Below, one piece after another: positions 48,606 through 61,626 of a stretch of 64,000 nucleotides of DNA. Each line of letters begins with the position of its first letter. The stretch's first letter is position 1. The notes below the pieces were generated by a model that worked only from the letters and a program-made list of their open reading frames with translations, was not told the DNA's origin and did not search any database. The DNA is from Pipra filicauda (Eukaryota > Chordata > Aves > Passeriformes > Pipridae), in the NCBI RefSeq assembly GCF_003945595.2, contig NW_024104313.1:806001-870000 (forward strand), in the 5' to 3' direction. The translations under genes were made by a program, and so were the position numbers.

Positions 48606-48705
48606 CTTCCTCAGCATTTTAGCAAAACCAAGAGCTTTGGAGGCTCTTTCTCTAGCTTCATGGAACAGCTCTTTCAGTGCTCGGCTGGTCTCTATAACAG
48701 ACCTC
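48606..48705 (-). CDS. MAP3K4: MAP3K4 exon 8
   Basis: Completes an arginine codon, then encodes RSVIETSRALKELFHEARER and ASKALGFAKMLRK, an amphipathic helical segment conserved with mammals. The donor is gtaagt and the acceptor gtttcag. Intron 7 (48706-49127) upstream shows nothing notable. Confidence 0.96.
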
Positions 48706-49127
48706 CTGAAACATTGGCAGAAATGAAGTCACAATGTTTTAATAAATAATATTGCATTTATATAGCCACTAGAAAATAAGAATTATTACATATATGTTAA
48801 TAGATAAAGCATAGAGAAGATAAATATTTGCAAGCAACTGACAAATAATTTGAGCTTGTGCAGGCATATTTTTGATAATAAAAAACTTAATTTAAATATC
48901 ATTACATAAACAATCTCTCATCCCCTCAACTAAAGAGAAGGTTACTACGTTTCAAACAAATAAAATGATAGTTCATTATACTGCACACAAAAATACAGCA
49001 ATAAAGTCTATGGAGCTTTGCATTTACAAAGTTTGTATTCTAAGAAGTAAAATATATTATGTACCTGTCAGAGGTATAGAAACATGAGTAAGTGTGTTTG
49101 TTATTATTAAGCCGAAGGGCTTAATAC

Positions 49128-49244
49128 CTGATTTCATCTGATGCAGTACTGTCATCGGCACTGGCCCAAAATTCATCACAACTGTCTTGTAGTCCAGAAT
49201 CTAAAAAAATTCCCGTAGATTTCAGCAGCATTCCTGCAATATCA
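49128..49244 (-). CDS. MAP3K4: MAP3K4 exon 7
   Basis: Encodes DIAGMLLKSTGIFLDSGLQD, then SCDEFWASADDSTASDEI. Codons are split at both ends (cysteine with exon 6, arginine with exon 8). The 117-nt length keeps the frame if skipped. Intron 6 (49245-49643) upstream holds nothing recognisable. Confidence 0.96.
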
Positions 49245-49643
49245 CTGTAGCAACAGAAATGGGGGAACTTCAGAGTCTTACTCCAGTAACATGGCACCTT
49301 AAACTTCTTCCTACTCTGTCTAATGCAAGAGAGCTGTGTTGCCAAGTCCTCCTACAGAAACAAGCAGCGTCTTGGGGCCCTCAGTTACTTTATGCGCACA
49401 GGGCTAGCATGAATGAGGACTTTCCATAGAAGCAGTAATTTCTGTTATAGCCAGAGTCAAGGCCACCTGCACATACTGCATCCTATAGCTACAGTCATTG
49501 TAATAATCTATAAGTTCACAAAGACTATCAGCTGCTTACTGAGGCCTCAAGAAGTCCAATCTGGGAACCTCGAACAAGTGCTGACTTGAATACCTATCTG
49601 ATAGAAATCAACACCATAATCAGAGTAATTAAATAAAACCTAC

Positions 49644-49801
49644 CAAAACAGTTTTCCAGCTTGAGCTTCACCTCCTCTTATATAAGGAGTTATTTCTTTG
49701 GTGAAATTCCATTCTTCCTCCAACAGATTTTTTAAACTATGAGATGCTTGAGGTAACTGCTGCAGCATTTGGATCCAGCTTCGCATATAATCAAAGTAAA
49801 C
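49644..49801 (-). CDS. MAP3K4: MAP3K4 exon 6
   Basis: Encodes VYFDYMRSWIQMLQQLPQAS, then LKNLLEEEWNFTKEITPYIR and GGEAQAGKLF, with a split cysteine. The donor is gtaggt and the acceptor tgtacag. It is nearly identical to the human exon. Confidence 0.97.
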
Positions 49802-50134
49802 CTGTACAACAAAAGAGGTAATTTAAACAGAAATTATTATCTAACATGCAACTAAGGAATAGAACTTCTCAAATCAACAAACAATCTCAGTATTACACAA
49901 TTTTTAGAACGTATTTCTACAACAATTTTCATTGGCTATGACTGAAAATGAGCTCCATGTTTCCACACAAAAGATGCAATTTATGGCTTAGGAAATAGAA
50001 AGTGCTACTGAAGTATTAAACTCTATGTCTCCACAATACCTTTCTGAAAATATCGACAGCATCACCACCTTGCTTGCTGTACTGCTATTCACCATTTTAT
50101 CAGTGCATATCCACAGTGGCCAGAGTTTCTATAT

Positions 50135-50156
50135 CTGTTATATATATATATAACAG
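50135..50156. repeat. 22-bp perfect TA-rich palindrome
   Basis: A (TA)n core flanked by ctgt and acag. Both flanks mirror exactly, so the whole 22 bp is its own reverse complement. Confidence 0.8.
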
Positions 50157-50509
50157 TCTCTGTATCTGTCACTGACTGGATTCCTCCAAAAGGTTTTATC
50201 AGAACATACCCTTCTGGATATGGATAAGTGCAATAAACAGCTTTTTGAAATTGTACATTACACTTTGTGTTCCTTGATATCAAGTCTAATCTCTCACCTT
50301 TATTTAAATACTACTGTTTTAAAAATCCAGGTAAGTACAATTGTTCTTCAAACATCTGCCCTTCAGGATCATATGGGATGCCAAAAAATTAACTGTAATT
50401 TGTTTCAGTTCAGTAATTCATAACATACAGTAATATTTCTCCTTAGAAATGGTTAAGACACTTTCTATTGGTTTCAAGTATTTTCAGACAACACTGTAAT
50501 AATGCCAAG

Positions 50510-51003
50510 ATCATAGAATCATAGAATGGTTTGGGTTGGAAAGAGGCATTAAAGATCATCCAGTTCCAACCCTCCTGCCATGGGCAGGGACACCTTTCAG
50601 TAGACCAGGTTGCTCAAAGACCCATCCAGCCTGGTCTTGAACACTTCCAAGGATGGGGAGTCTCCACCTTCTCCGGGCAACCTGTTCCTGTGCATCACCA
50701 TCCTCACGGTGAAGAATTTCTTCCTAATATCAAATCTAAACCTATCCTCTTTCAGTTTAAAGCCATTACCCATCATCTCATCACTGCCTTCCCTGACAAT
50801 CACTAGACTCTCCATCTTTCTTGTAGGCCCCTTTTAAGTACTGGAAGATGCTCTAAGGTCTCCACAGAGCCTTCTCTTCTCCAGGCTGAGCAACCCAAAC
50901 TCAGCCTGTCCTCATAGTGAAGGTGATCCAGCCCTGTGATAATCTTTACAGCCTTCCTCTGGACCTGCTTGAGCAGGTCCATGTCTCTCATACTGGGGAC
51001 AAA
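50510..51003 (-). mobile_element. CR1 LINE, 5'-truncated
   Basis: The + strand starts with the inverted CR1 tail (atcatagaatcatagaatgg) and continues through the CR1 3' UTR and the end of ORF2. On the - strand, text such as [12 protein letters not shown] and DLLKQVQRKAVKII is readable. It lies in MAP3K4 intron 5, in the sense orientation. Confidence 0.94.
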
Positions 51004-51756
51004 CAAAACAGGTAAGGAATTTCAAAATTAACAAGATGAACCATTTTACTTTCACCTAGCCAGGCAATTTCTGCTATAAATGTATAGAAATTTCAGATGC
51101 AGATAAAGGCAGGCATGGGGCATAAGAAAATTTAGGTAAAACAGTACATTTTCACCACTGAAAAGCACATAATGGAAAAAATACATGAATGCTCAGCAAT
51201 AGATGGTGCCAACAGCTCTGCTGACAAAACACTAGTGGTGAGGCACTGAGGTGTATCTTGGGTTGTCTTTTTTGCCCCTCAGAATAATAAGGACAAAGTG
51301 CAGAAGAATAAATTACTGTTGCCTTGAATGTGACTGCTTGTTAAACTAAATTTACTAAAATATATTTCATTTAGTGTCTTGCAGAGGCCCAGTGTTTTTC
51401 TTGAAAATAGTTCTTTTAAATGTACATTTAACTAATTGTAGTAATGAATACACATTAAAAATAAGGTATCAATAATGCCTGAATGCAATATCAAGACAGT
51501 AAGAGATTATGTTAGTCAAAAAATCGTATTTAATTTTATTCGATGTAAAAAATTTATTAAAAGTTTGGCTTGAACGTATTGAATTTACAGATCTATATAT
51601 GAACCATTTTACTGTAAATACAGGCTATTTACAAGTATACTTTACCACAGTTCAGTAAACAAAAATGGGTATTGCTAAAATAATTGCTAAGACAGCCTTG
51701 GCTTCTGTTACCTTTACAAGTCCATTAAAACAATAAATAACATTATATCAAAGTAG

Positions 51757-51880
51757 AACAACAACAACAAAAAAAAAAGCCAAACAAAATAAAAAAAAAC
51801 AAAACCACAAACAAAAAACTCCCAAAAAACCAAAACCAAACAAAAAAAAGCACCAAGCCCCAAAAAACTCCCAATAATTA
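51757..51880 (+). repeat. A/C-rich low-complexity tract
   Basis: About 125 bp made almost only of A and C on the + strand (T and G on the MAP3K4 sense strand), with short CAA and CAAAA units. Similar tracts occur at 43163-43240, 43410-43540 and 31084-31125. In the opposite composition (T/G on +) they occur at 58006-58078 and 7466-7518. Confidence 0.85.
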
Positions 51881-51900
51881 CACCTAACTTAACAGATTTC

Positions 51901-51960
51901 TATTAGCAGTATTCAGATTAATAGACTTACTTGAATTTATTAGCAGTATTCAGATTAATA
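51901..51960. repeat. 23-bp direct repeat, two copies
   Basis: The same 23-nt string occurs exactly at 51901-51923 and 51938-51960, a 37-bp period. The right copy ends 32 bp from the exon 5 donor. Confidence 0.9.
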
Positions 51961-51992
51961 CATTTAATTGGACTCTCCTTTTTGAAGCTTAC

Positions 51993-52139
51993 CATTAACA
52001 TTTTATGTAGGTCCTCTTCAAAAGCATCAATGTTGCAATCAATCTTTTTTAAGTCATCTAACACCTCCCGTAACATAAACTGGTAATATTGCTTCATTAA
52101 CAGACCACCCTTCAAAACCTCCTTACACTCTCTCACTAG
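51993..52139 (-). CDS. MAP3K4: MAP3K4 exon 5
   Basis: Forty-nine codons, phase 0 at both ends: LVRECKEVLKGGLLMKQYYQ, FMLREVLDDLKKIDCNID, then AFEEDLHKMLM. The donor is gtaagc and the acceptor ctcttgcag. Confidence 0.97.
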
Positions 52140-54234
52140 CTGCAAGAGAAAACCAAAAAAACTGCCATCAGTCAAGACATTTCTCTTAAATTCTCCCTGG
52201 GAACTGAAAGCTTAATTTGTCAGTTCACTTTGTCCAAATAAGTTAGTTTGTCACTACGTGATTTCTACAGCTTTTTGAAATGAATATGGTTGCTCTACAT
52301 ATCTGCAGAAAAGATGTGACTAGTTTTCCAGAATTATTTAATTGCAATTCCATTATGTACTACATAACTGTAAATGAAGATGGAGGCAGATGTCTCAGAC
52401 TTTACTCCCTGCACAGGGCCACAGCAAGCAACTTAATGGATAATTAGTTTATAAAGGGGCAAAAGGGCTCATAGTCATCATATCACCAGTTTAAATGCAA
52501 GCAAGTCAGGAATAATATGCAATGTGTTTTACATATGCTTAGAGACCTGTGGGACATGTTTTACTACAGTAAATTCACTATTAATCGACTGGGCAGATGC
52601 CCATAACTCCAAAATCCATACCAGATTTGAAAACAGATCATGGGGTTTTTTGTTGCTTCCCTGGGTAAAACTAACACGAGCAAATGTAGAAGTGGTTGCC
52701 TTTGGCCAAACAGCCTTCACCCCTCCCTGAAGGCTTAGTCTTTATTTCAAGAGACATGCACAAACACAAAGAGCAAGGAGGCTTTCAAACCTACACTAAC
52801 AAATGCCTTTCTTTCAGAAGTCCTTCCAGTGCTCAGTGTGTATGGTTCTGAAATCGTTATTAGTCTTCAGGTCTGACAATCCCTGATCTTTTCTGAGCAA
52901 CAACTTCATTAAATCAAGAGACAGGACGAGAGGTTTGGAGTGTCAGAGGGAATGGAATTGTTGGTTGGATAATATGCTTTTAAAAATCTTCTACAATGGC
53001 TATCCTGGCAAAGTAATATATCAATATAGTGGAGTCAATGTATGAGAAATGATAATGGCACAACAGCAAAAAACATAAGAATGCTCTTAGTACAACAAGA
53101 GTCTTTGGAATGTTTTACAGTCCAGAAGACATGTTTTGCTCCCCAGTGTGCAGCGGAAACAAAGCTAATAGTCTGATCTCTGTGTTTGAAACTTAGCAAG
53201 TTCAGTGGAAAAGGAAAAAACTTTTTATAAGGTAGAAATCCAAAGCAACACACTTATATCACTAACATGTCATATATTTAAAAATTAGCATGCTTTGTCA
53301 CTCTCCAGTCAATAACATCCAGTTTACTCTGTGTTAACCTATGGGGATTTTTTTTTGCCATTTGATCCAAGTCTATTCCAAAATAAACTCACAAAACTTC
53401 ATTAAAAATATAGGGGTTTATTTAAATAATACTCTTTTATAGGGACATGCTATTAAATAACAGAATATAGGATTTACAAAAAAATTGTAGTTCTAATTTT
53501 AAGTGTCAACTTTTGACACTCATAAGGAAATGGGCAAACAAAAACACAGTGTATAATGAGCACATGAAAAAATGCACAGCTTAAATTGAAAATATTATCA
53601 CTATTATTGGTTTGTTTGATGGGTTGCTTTTTGTTTAGGGAGTTCATAGAATAAATCATTTTCTCAAAGCAGGTGGGGCAAGACAAACAATACCTAATTT
53701 AATGGCCAAACAGAAATAACCCACGTGCACATACGCCCATCCAATTCTCAGCACAAATGCTGAATTTGAGAACCATCTTGAACTCTTCAGGTACCACACT
53801 ACCACCAAATAATGGCAAATTGCCATTAAAAGAGAACAGCTCTCTGATATTACAGCATCACCAGGATTACCAAAGCTAGTGCTGAAAGTGAAATATGGAC
53901 AAGAAGGCTAAAAATGAAGCTAGAGAGAAAGGAGAGGAGAAAAAGCACATTGTAAGAAGCATATAATCTGTGTTGGTTTTCTTTTTGTGTGTATACTTTC
54001 AATTGAATATCAGATTTATTTTTCTTAAATATAACTGACTTGCTAGTAGTACAAAAATTTAACTTCACCTTGGAAAAGTTGAGTAACAGGAGTAGTATGC
54101 TTGATACAATCAAACTGTACTCCTACACATTTCAAATAGTACCAAAGAGCAGGAAACACTTAAAGGTCTCAGTGCCTCAAGTAGGGCCCACTAGGTCAGT
54201 CACTACAAAACCAAGACTGTGCTATGTTCCTTCT

Positions 54235-54550
54235 GTACAACAAACAATTCAAGGGATTGGGTTTATTCAACCTTGAGAAAAGAATATGCAAAGACAATCT
54301 CATCACGTTTTTCCAATGCCTAGAGGGTAGTTTCAGAGAAAATGAGGGCACTCCTTTCACAAGGATGCATGGTGACCCCGCAAAAGGTAACAGGTACAAG
54401 CTGCTTCAAGGAAATCCTGTCTAAATATAAGGACGAAAAAACCTCCATTTTACTGGGAGAAAAATTAAACACTGGAACAGACTGGCTGGAGAAGTAGTGG
54501 AATCCCTCTCTCACTGCAAGTATTCAGGATCCGACCTAACAAGGACCTGA
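54235..54550 (+). mobile_element. Old CR1 fragment
   Basis: Decayed CR1 ORF2 C-terminal text on + (LGLFNLEKRICKDNLITFFQ, then a gagaaaaatt-type region and tggctggagaagtagtgg) without an intact 3' UTR. It abuts a CR1 of opposite strand at 54551. Confidence 0.65.
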
Positions 54551-54871
54551 AATCACAGAATGGGTCAGGTTGGAAGAGACCACACTGGGTCATCCGGTTC
54601 AAACTCCCTGCTCAAGCAGGGTCATCCTAGAGCACATTGTGCAAGGCTGTGTCCAGATGGTTCTTGCATATCTCCAGTGAGGGAGAATCCACAGTCTTTC
54701 TGGGTCATTTATTCCAGCGCTTGGTCACCCGCACAGTAAAGATCTTCCTCATATTCAGGGGGAACTTCCTGTGCAGCAGTTTCTGCCCTGTACCTCTTGT
54801 CTTACTGCTTAGCACCACCAAGAAGAGCCTGGTTCTGTCCTCTTGACACCCTCCCTTCAGATACTTACAGA
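54551..54871 (-). mobile_element. CR1 fragment
   Basis: It starts on + with an inverted CR1 tail (aatcacagaatgggtcaggt) and runs through a CR1 3' UTR and the end of ORF2 to gatacttacag at 54870, where the next CR1 tail begins. It is shorter and of a different subfamily type than its neighbour at 54872. Confidence 0.8.
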
Positions 54872-55712
54872 CATAGAATCATAGAATATGCTAAGTTGGA
54901 AGGGATCCATTGGGATCATTGAGTCCAACTCCTGACCCTGTGCAAGACACCCCAAGAATCACACCATGTGCCTGAGAGAGTTGTCCAAATGCTTCTTGAA
55001 CTCTGTCCGACTTGGTGTTGTGACCACTTCCCTGGGGAGCCTGTTCCAGTGACCAACCACTCTCTGGGTGAAAAACTTTTTCCTGTCACCTAACCTAAAC
55101 CTCCCCTGACTCAGTTCCATGCCATTTCCTTGAATCCTGCCACTGGTCACAAGAGTGAAGAGATTGGCACTTGCCTCTCCGCTTCCCCTTGTGAGGTGTT
55201 GAAGACTGCAATGAGGTCTCCCCTCAGTCTCCTCCAGGATGAACAGACCAAGTGACCTCAGCCACTCCTCATACGGTTTCCTCTCAAGGCCCTTCACCAT
55301 CTTTGTTGCCCTCCTTTGGACATTTTCTAATAGCTGAATATCTTGCTTATACTGTGGCACCCAAAACTGCATACGATATTCAAGGTGAGGTTGCCCCAGT
55401 GCAGAGCAGAGCAGGACAATCCCCTCCCTAGACCGGCTGGCGACGCTTTGTCTGATGCCCCCCAGGACACGGTTGGCCCTCCTGGTTGCCAGGGCACTGC
55501 TGACTCAGATTCAACTTGCCACCAATCAGGACACCCACGTCCCTTTCTGCAGCACTGCTTTTCAGCATCTCATTCCCTAGTCTATACACACAACCAGGGT
55601 TGCCCTGCCTCAGCTGCAGAATCTGGAACTCGCCCTTGTACACTTCATACAGTTGGCGATTGCCCAGTCCTCTAATTTTTCCAGGTCTCTGTGACATCTC
55701 TCCGGATGCAGG
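54872..55712 (-). mobile_element. CR1 LINE, 5'-truncated, about 0.84 kb
   Basis: It begins on + with catagaatcatagaat. On the - strand the frame 54959-55372 stays open, with text such as LENVQRRATKMVKGLERKPY and a downstream VVGHWNRLPREVV, the conserved C-terminus of CR1 ORF2. The frame 55428-55766 gives a further part ([21 protein letters not shown]). The 5' end near 55712 is approximate. Confidence 0.94.
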
Positions 55713-56694
55713 AGAAAAAAAAGGGTGCCTTGAGGACCGCGAAGCTGAATGCCTCGCTTGCATCAAAAATCAAAATGAAAACAATTAACAATTTGTCTGC
55801 TATTAAAGTCTCCTTAAGCTTGCTCGAGATTTTAGAAATTATAGTTCTTCAGGAAACAAACAGATTTATTTGTGAAACATCCTCCACAGCTCCTTTGCCT
55901 GTTCAGATATATTGCATGGGACACCAAGTATTTGCTGAGTTGAATTCATTTTTCAAATGTCAATAGCAAGGCAGTATACACCACCAAAACAGTCTGTAAC
56001 AAACGCATTGTTTTCCAGGAAGAAAGTGTAATTTTTACTTAACTGGAAGTCCACAAGGAGCACACAAAATGTTAAGGGCAAAAAAGTATCTCCAGTCTCT
56101 GGAGGATATATTTTGCTTAAAAACAGAGCATGCTATGCAATATTTTACTGTTACTATCACTGTTAAGGTTGAAATTGTAGGTTTCAATCAACGGGGGAAG
56201 AAAGGGGAAGAGTGGGGTGGAGGGAGAGAGGACAAATTCATTTGGGACCATAAAGTAATAGAGCAATTGATTCTGGAGCAGCAAATAACTGGAATGTGAA
56301 ATCATAATCAGTCCAAGAGCTTATTTAAATGTTTACCCTTAAAGATGATCTGATAAAACCCTGATCTGGTTATGCTTGCCAGGGAGCTGGGTGATCAGAC
56401 AAATCTAGTATATCCTAGACTACACTTTGAAAAATAGTATTGGTCTAAACAGCCTTCATTGTACCAGAAAGCCACCAGAAAATAAATCTTCATACAGTAT
56501 TTTCAAACAGTGACATGACTGACAATCTTGGGTCACTACCCGCAGCAAATATCAGATATTTATATAATACAATATGCTGGAAAAGATCTTTTTTTGTTGT
56601 TGTTTTTCTTCTTAATTAACTTTCATTATGTGACTACTGCATGTTAGCAGATGTCTTACATTTGCAAGAGAAAAACAATCAAAACAAAGACACA

Positions 56695-57268
56695 TATAGA
56701 ATCATAGAATCAGCCAGGTTGGAAATGACCTCTGAGATCATCAAGTCCAACCCTTGATCCACTACCACCGTGGTTACTAGACCATGGCACTAAGTGCCAC
56801 ACCCAGTCTCATCTTAAAAACCTCCAGGGATAGAGAATCCACCACTTCCCTGGGCAGCCCACTCCAATGTCTGATTACCCTCTCTGTAAAGAATTTCTTC
56901 CTAATATCTAACCTAAACCTCCCCTGACAGGGCTTAAGACCATGCCCTCTTGTCTTACTGATAGCTGCCTGGGAGAAGAGACCAACCCCCACCTGGCTAC
57001 AACCTCCTTTCAGGGAGTTGTAGAGAGTGATGAGGTCTCCCCCGAGCCTCCTCTTCTCCAGGCTGAACAACCCCAGCTCCCTCAGTCTCTCCTCATGGGA
57101 CTTGCACTCAAGTCCCTTCACCAGCCTTGTTGCTCTTCTCTGGACCTGCTCCAGCACCTCAATATCCTTCCTGAACTGAGGGGCCCAGAACCGGACACAG
57201 TACTCCAGGTGTGGCATCACCAGTGCTGAGTCCAGGGGAAGAATCACTTCCCCAGTCCTGCTTACATT
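56695..57268 (-). mobile_element. CR1 LINE, 5'-truncated
   Basis: It begins on + with atagaatcatagaatcagcc. On the - strand the ORF2 C-terminus is open over most of 56777-57337 ([59 protein letters not shown]). It is one of the youngest-looking copies and closely resembles the one at 15238. Confidence 0.95.
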
Positions 57269-57603
57269 GCCAGAGAAACGCAAATGGAGGAAGATGTGCT
57301 GAAGAAGGATATATAGTTTATAATGCAAATGGAACAAATACCATTTACCTTCGCTGGTTAATAATTTTTTTAATCACCAGTTTTGATTTGGAAGCCTAAA
57401 TCAGAGAGGTATATATGACCAGTTGTTTACTATGTAAAAAGCAGATCTCCATATGAAATACAAGACTACTTACAAAAGTTACTACATAATTATGCATTGT
57501 GTTTTCTTACACTAATCTTCTTTAAACTGACAACTGTATCATAATGAAATGACAAAGTAATTTCCAACACAAAATACATATTAAAAAAACAATTGAAGCA
57601 AAC

Positions 57604-57846
57604 CTGTTTAATACTCAAAAGAGATGGTTCCCCAGCAGGTCTTTGTTCCAATCTTAGCTTGAGACATTCATGGATAACATTGAGCAGGACTCGGCAAAGG
57701 ACCAAGAATGCAGGTTCAAAGGAAGGTAAATCCATGGATTTCAACTCTTCCCATGATACTGCGCTGCATTTTTGCTCGCAACAAGGTGGGAAATTTAGTA
57801 ACTGCACATAATCTGAACACAACATGGGATCTGGAAACTCTGAAAA
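57604..57846 (-). CDS. MAP3K4: MAP3K4 exon 4
   Basis: Eighty-one codons, phase 0 at both ends. It begins FSEFPDPMLCSDYVQLLNFP, contains CSAVSWEELKSMDLPSFEPA, and ends LEQRPAGEPSLLSIKQ. The acceptor is ctttttacag and the donor gtttgc. The segment CCEQ differs from human, and the rest is highly conserved. Confidence 0.97.
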
Positions 57847-60800
57847 CTGTAAAAAGAAAGAGGTATCGTGAAAAGCATCCTTAAAATTCTTTTGGATTTT
57901 GCATTTGTTTAAAGTAGTATCATAAAAGTCTATTTTTAAAAGGTAATATTCTACTAACTGGCAAGTCAACCACAGAAGTTCCATGTTTATATTGTTGGGG
58001 GTTTCTTAAAGTTGGGGTTTGTGGTAGTTTTTTGTGGGTTTTGGTTTTTTTGTTTGTTTGTTTGTGTTTTTTTAAGGATCACCAGTCTGAGGAAAAACAA
58101 TTCTGACCCTTAGAGTGAAGAAAATCTCTTACTTAATGTTTGTTATGCCTGTATCTAGAGAAACAAGTGTGCACTTGGCTATATCAGGTGAGTAACCTTG
58201 TTCTCTTTCAAATACATAACGCATATATTACATAAAACTCCACATTAAAATTGAATGCTATATTCAAGAAAATGCCACTAGCCAAAATACTTAAAAAAAT
58301 AACTTGTGAACTTTGATAGATTTTAAATTGAAGCTGTTTGAAAAAGAAAGATAAAATATAAAGAGATTAAGTTGTTTTGTTTTGGTTTTTTTAATAACTT
58401 CTCATTTAAATGAAAATTACATTCAAAGAAAATGATTTTTTAGTTAGAGAAAATAGTTGAGATTATCTGAAATAAACATCCTAGACATCGGAAGTATCTG
58501 GTGATAACATTCTAAGCAAGGCTGTACATGGAGGCACTCTGGGGTTTAATTCAGAAAGAAAAGCTGGACTAAGGTACATGTGCATCTTCTAAAGATGATA
58601 ACACACCGGTCATCATCTAAGGATAAGATTTATTTCAGATTAAGTTTGTTTTATTCTTATTCTCATTTCATACTGCTAACTACGACACTTAAATATCCTT
58701 CACTAATATAGCAGACATAACTAGCATTTTTTAGGTTTTTCTTCAGTGCCAAGTAACATCACTACAAAAGAGAGAAAAACATTACCAGAAATTAGATCAA
58801 TCATAAAGTACTCCCTAGAAAGTTAAAAAAAATTAACCAACTTTGAAGCTTATTATCTAGTAGAAAATTAATACACATGTAAGAATGTATTTTCTTAGAT
58901 GGAATATTAATGTCTTCTTTTTACTAACTCTCTTAAAAATAAACTAGCTCTAGATATATAGCACTAGAATAGCACCAGGGAAAGATTTTTATACAAGAAG
59001 TTTTCATTAACAACAATCATGAAAATACTACACTTTCACAGTATGACAAAAACTTAAGAAATACAGTCCTCACTGTGATGCAAATATAATGTTTTAAAAT
59101 TTAGTTCTTATAAGAAATATTAAAGAGCTGGTCTATGAGCAAGAATAACAATGAAATTGAATACATTTGTTATATCATTTTCTAACATCAAGGATAACAG
59201 CAGATGACATTAGGGCTTAGTATTAGACACCTAAACTTCTATTGTTCAATTTGACTCATATCAATCTTCTGCAGGGCTAATCTGAAATGTTTCAAGTATT
59301 TACTAGATAGTTCTTAAAAAAAAACCAAGAAAAAGTCTAAGCCATTTATTGAGATCATACATAGAATCCATACTCAAAAGTGCAGCAAGTAGAATAAACA
59401 AGAAACAGGGTACACAAGCTTAAATACTGTTCTATAAAACAATATCTCTGATTTTGTAAACTAAAGTAAGAACTATTAACCATCTTCGTTAAGAATCAAA
59501 TTGTACAACTTCTACACAAAATGGACTGTATAGTGCCTAGAGCCTTGTGAAAGTATCAGAGTCTATGACGAATCAAACTTAACACTAAAAATAGCCATCT
59601 GTATAAAAATTTACACATATTTAAGATGAAATGAGCATTAAAATATACACAGTGGAAGACTCCAGAAAGCACATTTTAGACATGATTTAGACAGTGTTTA
59701 AGCAACAACAGACATGAAAGTATGTCTAGAGACTGTAAAGTGTAAGTACACATGTAAACACAGTATCAAAATATCAAAGTCACAGAAGGAACAAAGATTA
59801 ACAGAATACTCACAACTCTGTCTGCACACAAATATCAAACTAAACTGCACTAAAAGAAACCCCCAAAGTATTGTCAACTGCAAAGACCAAGCAATTCAAA
59901 ACCATTTCTTCCATTTTAGTACAACATCATCTTTTGCTGCAGTGGGTACCATACTTCTGACAAAGTGTATTTTTTTTTGACAACCTTCTTTAAATTTTGG
60001 AGCAGGAAAGAAGTCTACAGTTTTCTAACATTCACTTTAAGTCATGAAGTCATTTCTTAAAAAAGAACAATATTCCAAAAAAATGTAATTACTGAAAATG
60101 AACATTCAAAGCAGTCACAAGGGTAGAGAAGGAGGGAGAAAAGATTCACCTTACATCTTACGAAAGTCATCCAACACTAAAGTACCAAACAGTTTAATTC
60201 TGCAAAGCTGCAGGAAAGACTCTAGCTACTTAATATTTCATTAACTTTTTTTAAGAGCCCTTATGTAGTCAAAATTTGAGGTATTTAGCAGTTCCATAAA
60301 TATACTCCAAGTGGTTTTCAATTCTCTCAAACTATGTCTTATTTACCTTGATTTTTTTAAAGGTATTTCTGCCTACATATGAAGCTGAACTTTCTAAGTA
60401 TACGTGGTTTGGGGTGCTTTTGGTTACTGTAACATATCTGCAAGTTTTTCTCATGCGCTTGACTCTAAGAAAATCTTTATGTATTTCTAATGCAAATTTT
60501 CTAGAACACAAACTGAAACCAATTAGAGAGTAAATAAAAATTCAACTTATAGCTTCATTTCTACAGTAATACCTACACTATGAACAGTACGAATAAAAAC
60601 TTTCAAAATCAAATTATTTTATAAATTTATTAATCCTAAAAAAATAACCTCTGAGGGAGATAGACAATTCTTATTCCTTTTGCAAATGTGACAGTCAACA
60701 TTAAGATATCAACAACATATCAAAGACCACATATGGTATCTGTATTAGAATGGGTATGTTGGCCAAGAGATGCCTTCATCTAGAATTTATGGTTAGGTCC

Positions 60801-61626
60801 CACATACAGTGCCACTTTAATCAAGGAGGGCAAGTAATCCTTACCACCAACTCTTTCTAGTATAAAAATGTCTACAAGTTAGATAACAGTTTATATTTAG
60901 AAACAATACTCAGCCTTGAAAGAAGTAGTGACCACATCTTACAATATGAAACTTCACCTACTGTCCTTCATTTACTGCTTAATTCCCAATTTGATTTTAT
61001 TAACTCACAACAATTCTTAATTAAGAATATAAAATGACTCAAAGAAAAACAATAATTAAACTAAGAGCCAGCTGAAGAATGCAACATGCTAACATGATTT
61101 GTTTTCACAGATTTCAAGGTTGAGAGTCCATTCATTTATCCTATCTGTCCCCAGGCATAATGTGCCATCACAATACTTTGTTTATTTAGATGAGAAAAAA
61201 CCCAGAACTGTAGTGACATTTTTATAAAAGATATCTTGCAGAAAGATATCAAGTCTTGAAGAAAAATGACCACCTCCATAGCTGATTTTTCCTAACAACC
61301 CAACTATTGTGCTTAATTTTTCACTGTAGTTTTTCAGATTTGTTGCCTTAGACATTAGAAAACATAATGAATAAAGACGTTATCATAAAAATGTCATTTC
61401 AGTTACAGAGAATAACACAGAACCAGCTTTGGGCTTCACGCAAACTGTAGTTCAGGTCAAACAACAGACTCATTTCTGGTGGAAGAACTGGGCCTCATAA
61501 TATACACTGTCTTTCAAAGACCAACAGAACAACCAAAACTTTCATAAGATCCCAATTCCTACATGTGCAGCTAGAAACAGAGCAAGGAGGTACTCCTGTT
61601 ATCCGTTTACACTAGTAGCAACCTAC
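57847..61626 (-). other. MAP3K4 intron 3 (3.8 kb)
   Basis: An AT-rich intron without a recognisable transposon or exon. It contains a T/G-rich low-complexity tract (58006-58078) and a 16-bp perfect palindrome at 61013-61028. Confidence 0.8.

Larger units (their letters stand above)
49802..51992 (-). other. MAP3K4 intron 5
   Basis: A 2.2 kb intron containing a sense-oriented CR1 (50510-51003), a 22-bp TA-rich perfect palindrome (50135-50156), an A/C-rich tract (about 51757-51880) and a 23-bp direct repeat next to the donor (51901-51960). Confidence 0.85.
52140..57603 (-). other. MAP3K4 intron 4 (5.5 kb)
   Basis: It holds four CR1 fragments: a tail-to-tail and tandem cluster at 54235-55712, and a separate copy at 56695-57268. 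The left part (52140-54230) has no recognisable repeat or exon. Confidence 0.85.

Noticed and set aside
56777..57337. 186-codon - strand open frame as a host gene
   Set aside because: It is the C-terminus of CR1 ORF2 within a truncated retrotransposon.
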